Positions 24,060-25,566 of a stretch of 25,566 nucleotides of DNA are shown here, one piece after another. Below the pieces are notes generated by a model, which saw only the letters and a program-made list of their open reading frames with translations, ran no database searches and had not been told where the DNA came from. Source of the DNA: an uncultured Collinsella sp. (GTDB lineage Bacteria > Actinomycetota > Coriobacteriia > Coriobacteriales > Coriobacteriaceae); contig CABQMF010000027.1 in the NCBI GenBank assembly GCA_902465265.1, positions 1 through 25,566 on the forward strand, given 5' to 3'. Positions within the stretch are counted from its first letter, which is position 1. The number at the start of each line of letters is the position of its first letter. The position numbers and the translations under genes were made by a program.

Positions 24060-24107
24060 GCCCGTTTGACGGGCGAAACCGGTGCGGTTGTAGGGGGACC
24101 GCACCGG
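24060..24107 (-). repeat. Two hairpins between arcA and arcB
   Basis: CCGGTGCGGT/ACCGCACCGG (24079-24107, perfect 10 bp, 9-nt loop) lies 12 nt after the arcA stop, followed on the minus strand by TTTCG. GCCCGT-TTG-ACGGGC (24060-24074, 6 bp) follows. They could attenuate transcription or protect the arcA message after cleavage. Confidence 0.6.
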
Positions 24108-24119
24108 AAACGGAAAGAC

Positions 24120-25361
24120 TTAGAGGTCCTCGCGCCAGAAGGGCATGCTCATGCAGCGCGGGCCGCCGCGGCCGCGGGAGAGCTCGGCGGAGGGCACGAC
24201 GAGAAGGTCCAGGCCCTCCTTGTACAGCACGTCGTTGGTGACGGTGTTGCGGGCGTAGACGCAGATCTTGCCGGGCTCGACGCACAGGGTGTTGGAGCCG
24301 TCGTTCCACTGCTCGCGGGAGGCCGCGATCGGGTCGCCGCCGCCGCAGGGGATCAGCTTGACCTGGTCGACGCCGGTGGCGTCCTCCAGGACGTGCTCGA
24401 GGGTGTCCTCGATCAGGCGGATGTTCACGTCGCCCGGGTTCTTGCCGGCGGTCAGCTCGTAGACGCGCAGGGTGCCCATGATGGCGGGGTGGATCGTGAA
24501 CTTATCGACGTCGATCTGGGTGAAGACCGTGTCGAGGTGCATGAAGGCGCGCGAGACCGGGATGTCGAAGGCCAGGATGCGCTCGACCTTGGAGTCGGAG
24601 TTCCAGAAGATGTTCTGGGCCATGATGTCGATCGCGGCGGCCTGGGTGCGCTGGGAGATGCCGACGGCGAGGGTCTTCTCGTTGATGTTCAGCACGTCGC
24701 CGCCCTCGGTGTGGAACTGGCAGTCGCGGCGGAAGTACAGCGAGACGTCCTTGTAGTCGGGGTGGTACTTGAAGATGTACTTGCCGTACAGGGTCTCGCG
24801 GTTGCGGGTGACCGAGTACATGCGGTTGAGGTTGACGCCCTCGCCGACGACCGCGAACGGGTCGCGGGTGAAGTAGAGGTTGGGCATCGGGTCGATGATC
24901 AGGTCGGACTCGGACTCGGAGTTGACCAGGGAGTCGAGGGTCGTGGACGCCGTGAGGGGCATGTCGATCTCGGCCTTGGTCATGCCGGCCATGGTCTTCT
25001 TGACGAACTCGAGGTTGTCCTCGATGGAGTCCAGCTTCTCGCGGACGATCTGCGGCATGTGCTGGCCGCGGATGCCGGCCTCGGCGATGTACTGGTCGGT
25101 GAACTCGGCGCGGGCGCCGGGGACCTGGTCGAACACCTCCGCGACGAGGTTCTCCAGATAGAGGACCTCGACGCCCTGGTCCCTCAGGATCTGGGCGAAG
25201 GTGTCATGCTCCTGCTGTGCGACCTCCAGGAACGGGACGTCGTCGAACAGGAGTCGCTCGAGCTCGTCGGGCGGCAGGTTGAGGAGCTCGTCGCCGGGAC
25301 GGTGCAGGCAGACCTTCCTGAGCTTGCCGATCTCGGAAGGCACGTGCAGACCTTTCGTCAT
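24120..25361 (-). CDS. arcA: Arginine deiminase ArcA
   Basis: ArcA hydrolyses arginine to citrulline and ammonia, the first step of arginine fermentation, and also raises pH. The 413-residue protein has the guanidino-group-modifying enzyme fold with the expected catalytic residues: Asp near 167 (FTRDPF), Glu near 219 and His near 217 (FHTEGGD), His near 275 (MHLDTVFT) and the nucleophile Cys403 in GGPRCMSMPF. N-terminal LHVPSEIGKLRKVCLHRPG is typical. ATG at 25361 is preceded by AGGAGG (2 nt) and AAAGG (about 9 nt). It is the first gene of the arc cluster. Its codons look strongly biased to GC-ending forms, suggesting high expression. Confidence 0.98.
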   Translation of the reverse strand: MTKGLHVPSEIGKLRKVCLHRPGDELLNLPPDELERLLFDDVPFLEVAQQEHDTFAQILRDQGVEVLYLENLVAEVFDQVPGARAEFTDQYIAEAGIRGQHMPQIVREKLDSIEDNLEFVKKTMAGMTKAEIDMPLTASTTLDSLVNSESESDLIIDPMPNLYFTRDPFAVVGEGVNLNRMYSVTRNRETLYGKYIFKYHPDYKDVSLYFRRDCQFHTEGGDVLNINEKTLAVGISQRTQAAAIDIMAQNIFWNSDSKVERILAFDIPVSRAFMHLDTVFTQIDVDKFTIHPAIMGTLRVYELTAGKNPGDVNIRLIEDTLEHVLEDATGVDQVKLIPCGGGDPIAASREQWNDGSNTLCVEPGKICVYARNTVTNDVLYKEGLDLLVVPSAELSRGRGGPRCMSMPFWREDL

Positions 25362-25566
25362 GGCCTCCTACCTTTCTTTCGGGCCTTACTGGCCGAATGT
25401 ATCAGCGCCCCTCCGTATGGGACGCTGCTTGCTGACAGCTCTAGTTATATCCAAAAACCACCCGCAATTCCACCTCGCCCCCGAACGGTCAGCAAAGTGC
25501 GATGAACGGTATATCGCATATGATTCCCCCATGATGCACTTCAGTTCTCTAAAGCAGGTTTTCAAA
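25362..25566 (-). promoter_or_regulatory. arcA leader and probable promoter region
   Basis: No gene is visible in these 205 bases, which run to the window edge. On the minus strand TATAAC (25444-25449) could be a -10 element, about 80 nt before arcA, but no standard -35 pairs with it. Further upstream are TGCGAT-N9-ATCGCA (25498-25518) and two ACCGTTC repeats (25483-25489 and 25504-25510) 21 bp apart, a spacing of two helical turns. These are plausible activator sites; no clear ArgR box was found. Confidence 0.35.

Noticed and set aside
24015..24104. N-terminal extension of the carbamoyltransferase
   Set aside because: It would translate the intergenic hairpins, while the ATG at 24014 has a good ribosome site and begins at the conserved N-terminus.
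23013..25505. An 830-codon open frame on the plus strand across arcB and arcA
   Set aside because: It is antisense to two unmistakable enzymes and reads as a Val/Leu/Asp/Gly-rich shadow with no recognisable motif. Its length reflects the extreme codon bias of the genes beneath.
1..25566. CRISPR array, tRNA genes, insertion sequences or phage genes
   Set aside because: No evenly spaced repeats, cloverleaf sequences, transposase motifs or phage proteins were recognised on reading. This is by eye and not an exhaustive computational scan.

Overview
The window is a chromosomal, high-GC, Actinomycetota-type segment. It most resembles a Coriobacteriia gut bacterium such as Collinsella; that assignment is inferred from gene order, protein style and the lack of ftsA next to ftsZ, with no database search. 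Every convincing gene lies on the minus strand, so transcription runs from high to low coordinates. No tRNA, rRNA, CRISPR array, insertion sequence or phage gene was recognised.

Region 1 (about 58-15800) is a complete-looking division and cell-wall (dcw) cluster. In transcription order it is mraZ, rsmH, an FtsL-like gene, ftsI, murF, mraY, murD, ftsW, murG, murC, murB, ftsQ, ftsZ. It starts at a good promoter upstream of mraZ (TTGAAA, 17 bp, TATTAT) and ends in a rho-independent terminator after ftsZ. murE is missing between ftsI and murF, and ftsA and ddl are also absent. Together these genes convert UDP-GlcNAc-enolpyruvate to lipid II (MurB, MurC, MurD, MurF, MraY, MurG) and build the septal synthase and its scaffold (FtsW, FtsI, FtsQ, FtsL, FtsZ).

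Region 2 (15611-16072) is a 462-bp non-coding control region between xerD and mraZ. It holds the xerD terminator, several inverted repeats, a LexA-like palindrome, a run of TGGGG boxes that look like MraZ sites, and the mraZ promoter.

Region 3 (16073-20925) has pyrG and xerD in one operon, a small winged-helix regulator of unknown target, and a DUF1846/UPF0371 protein. Region 4 (20950-21392) is non-coding and contains a striking run of perfect hairpins plus a terminator that works in both orientations.

Region 5 (21393-25361) is an arginine deiminase cluster: arcA, catabolic ornithine carbamoyltransferase and a YfcC/DcuC-family transporter. No carbamate kinase gene is visible. The last 205 bases (25362-25566) are the arcA leader and contain no gene.

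No wholly new gene system is evident. The unusual material is regulatory and structural: the mraZ control region, the hairpin array, the long basic tails on the divisome proteins and the missing murE.
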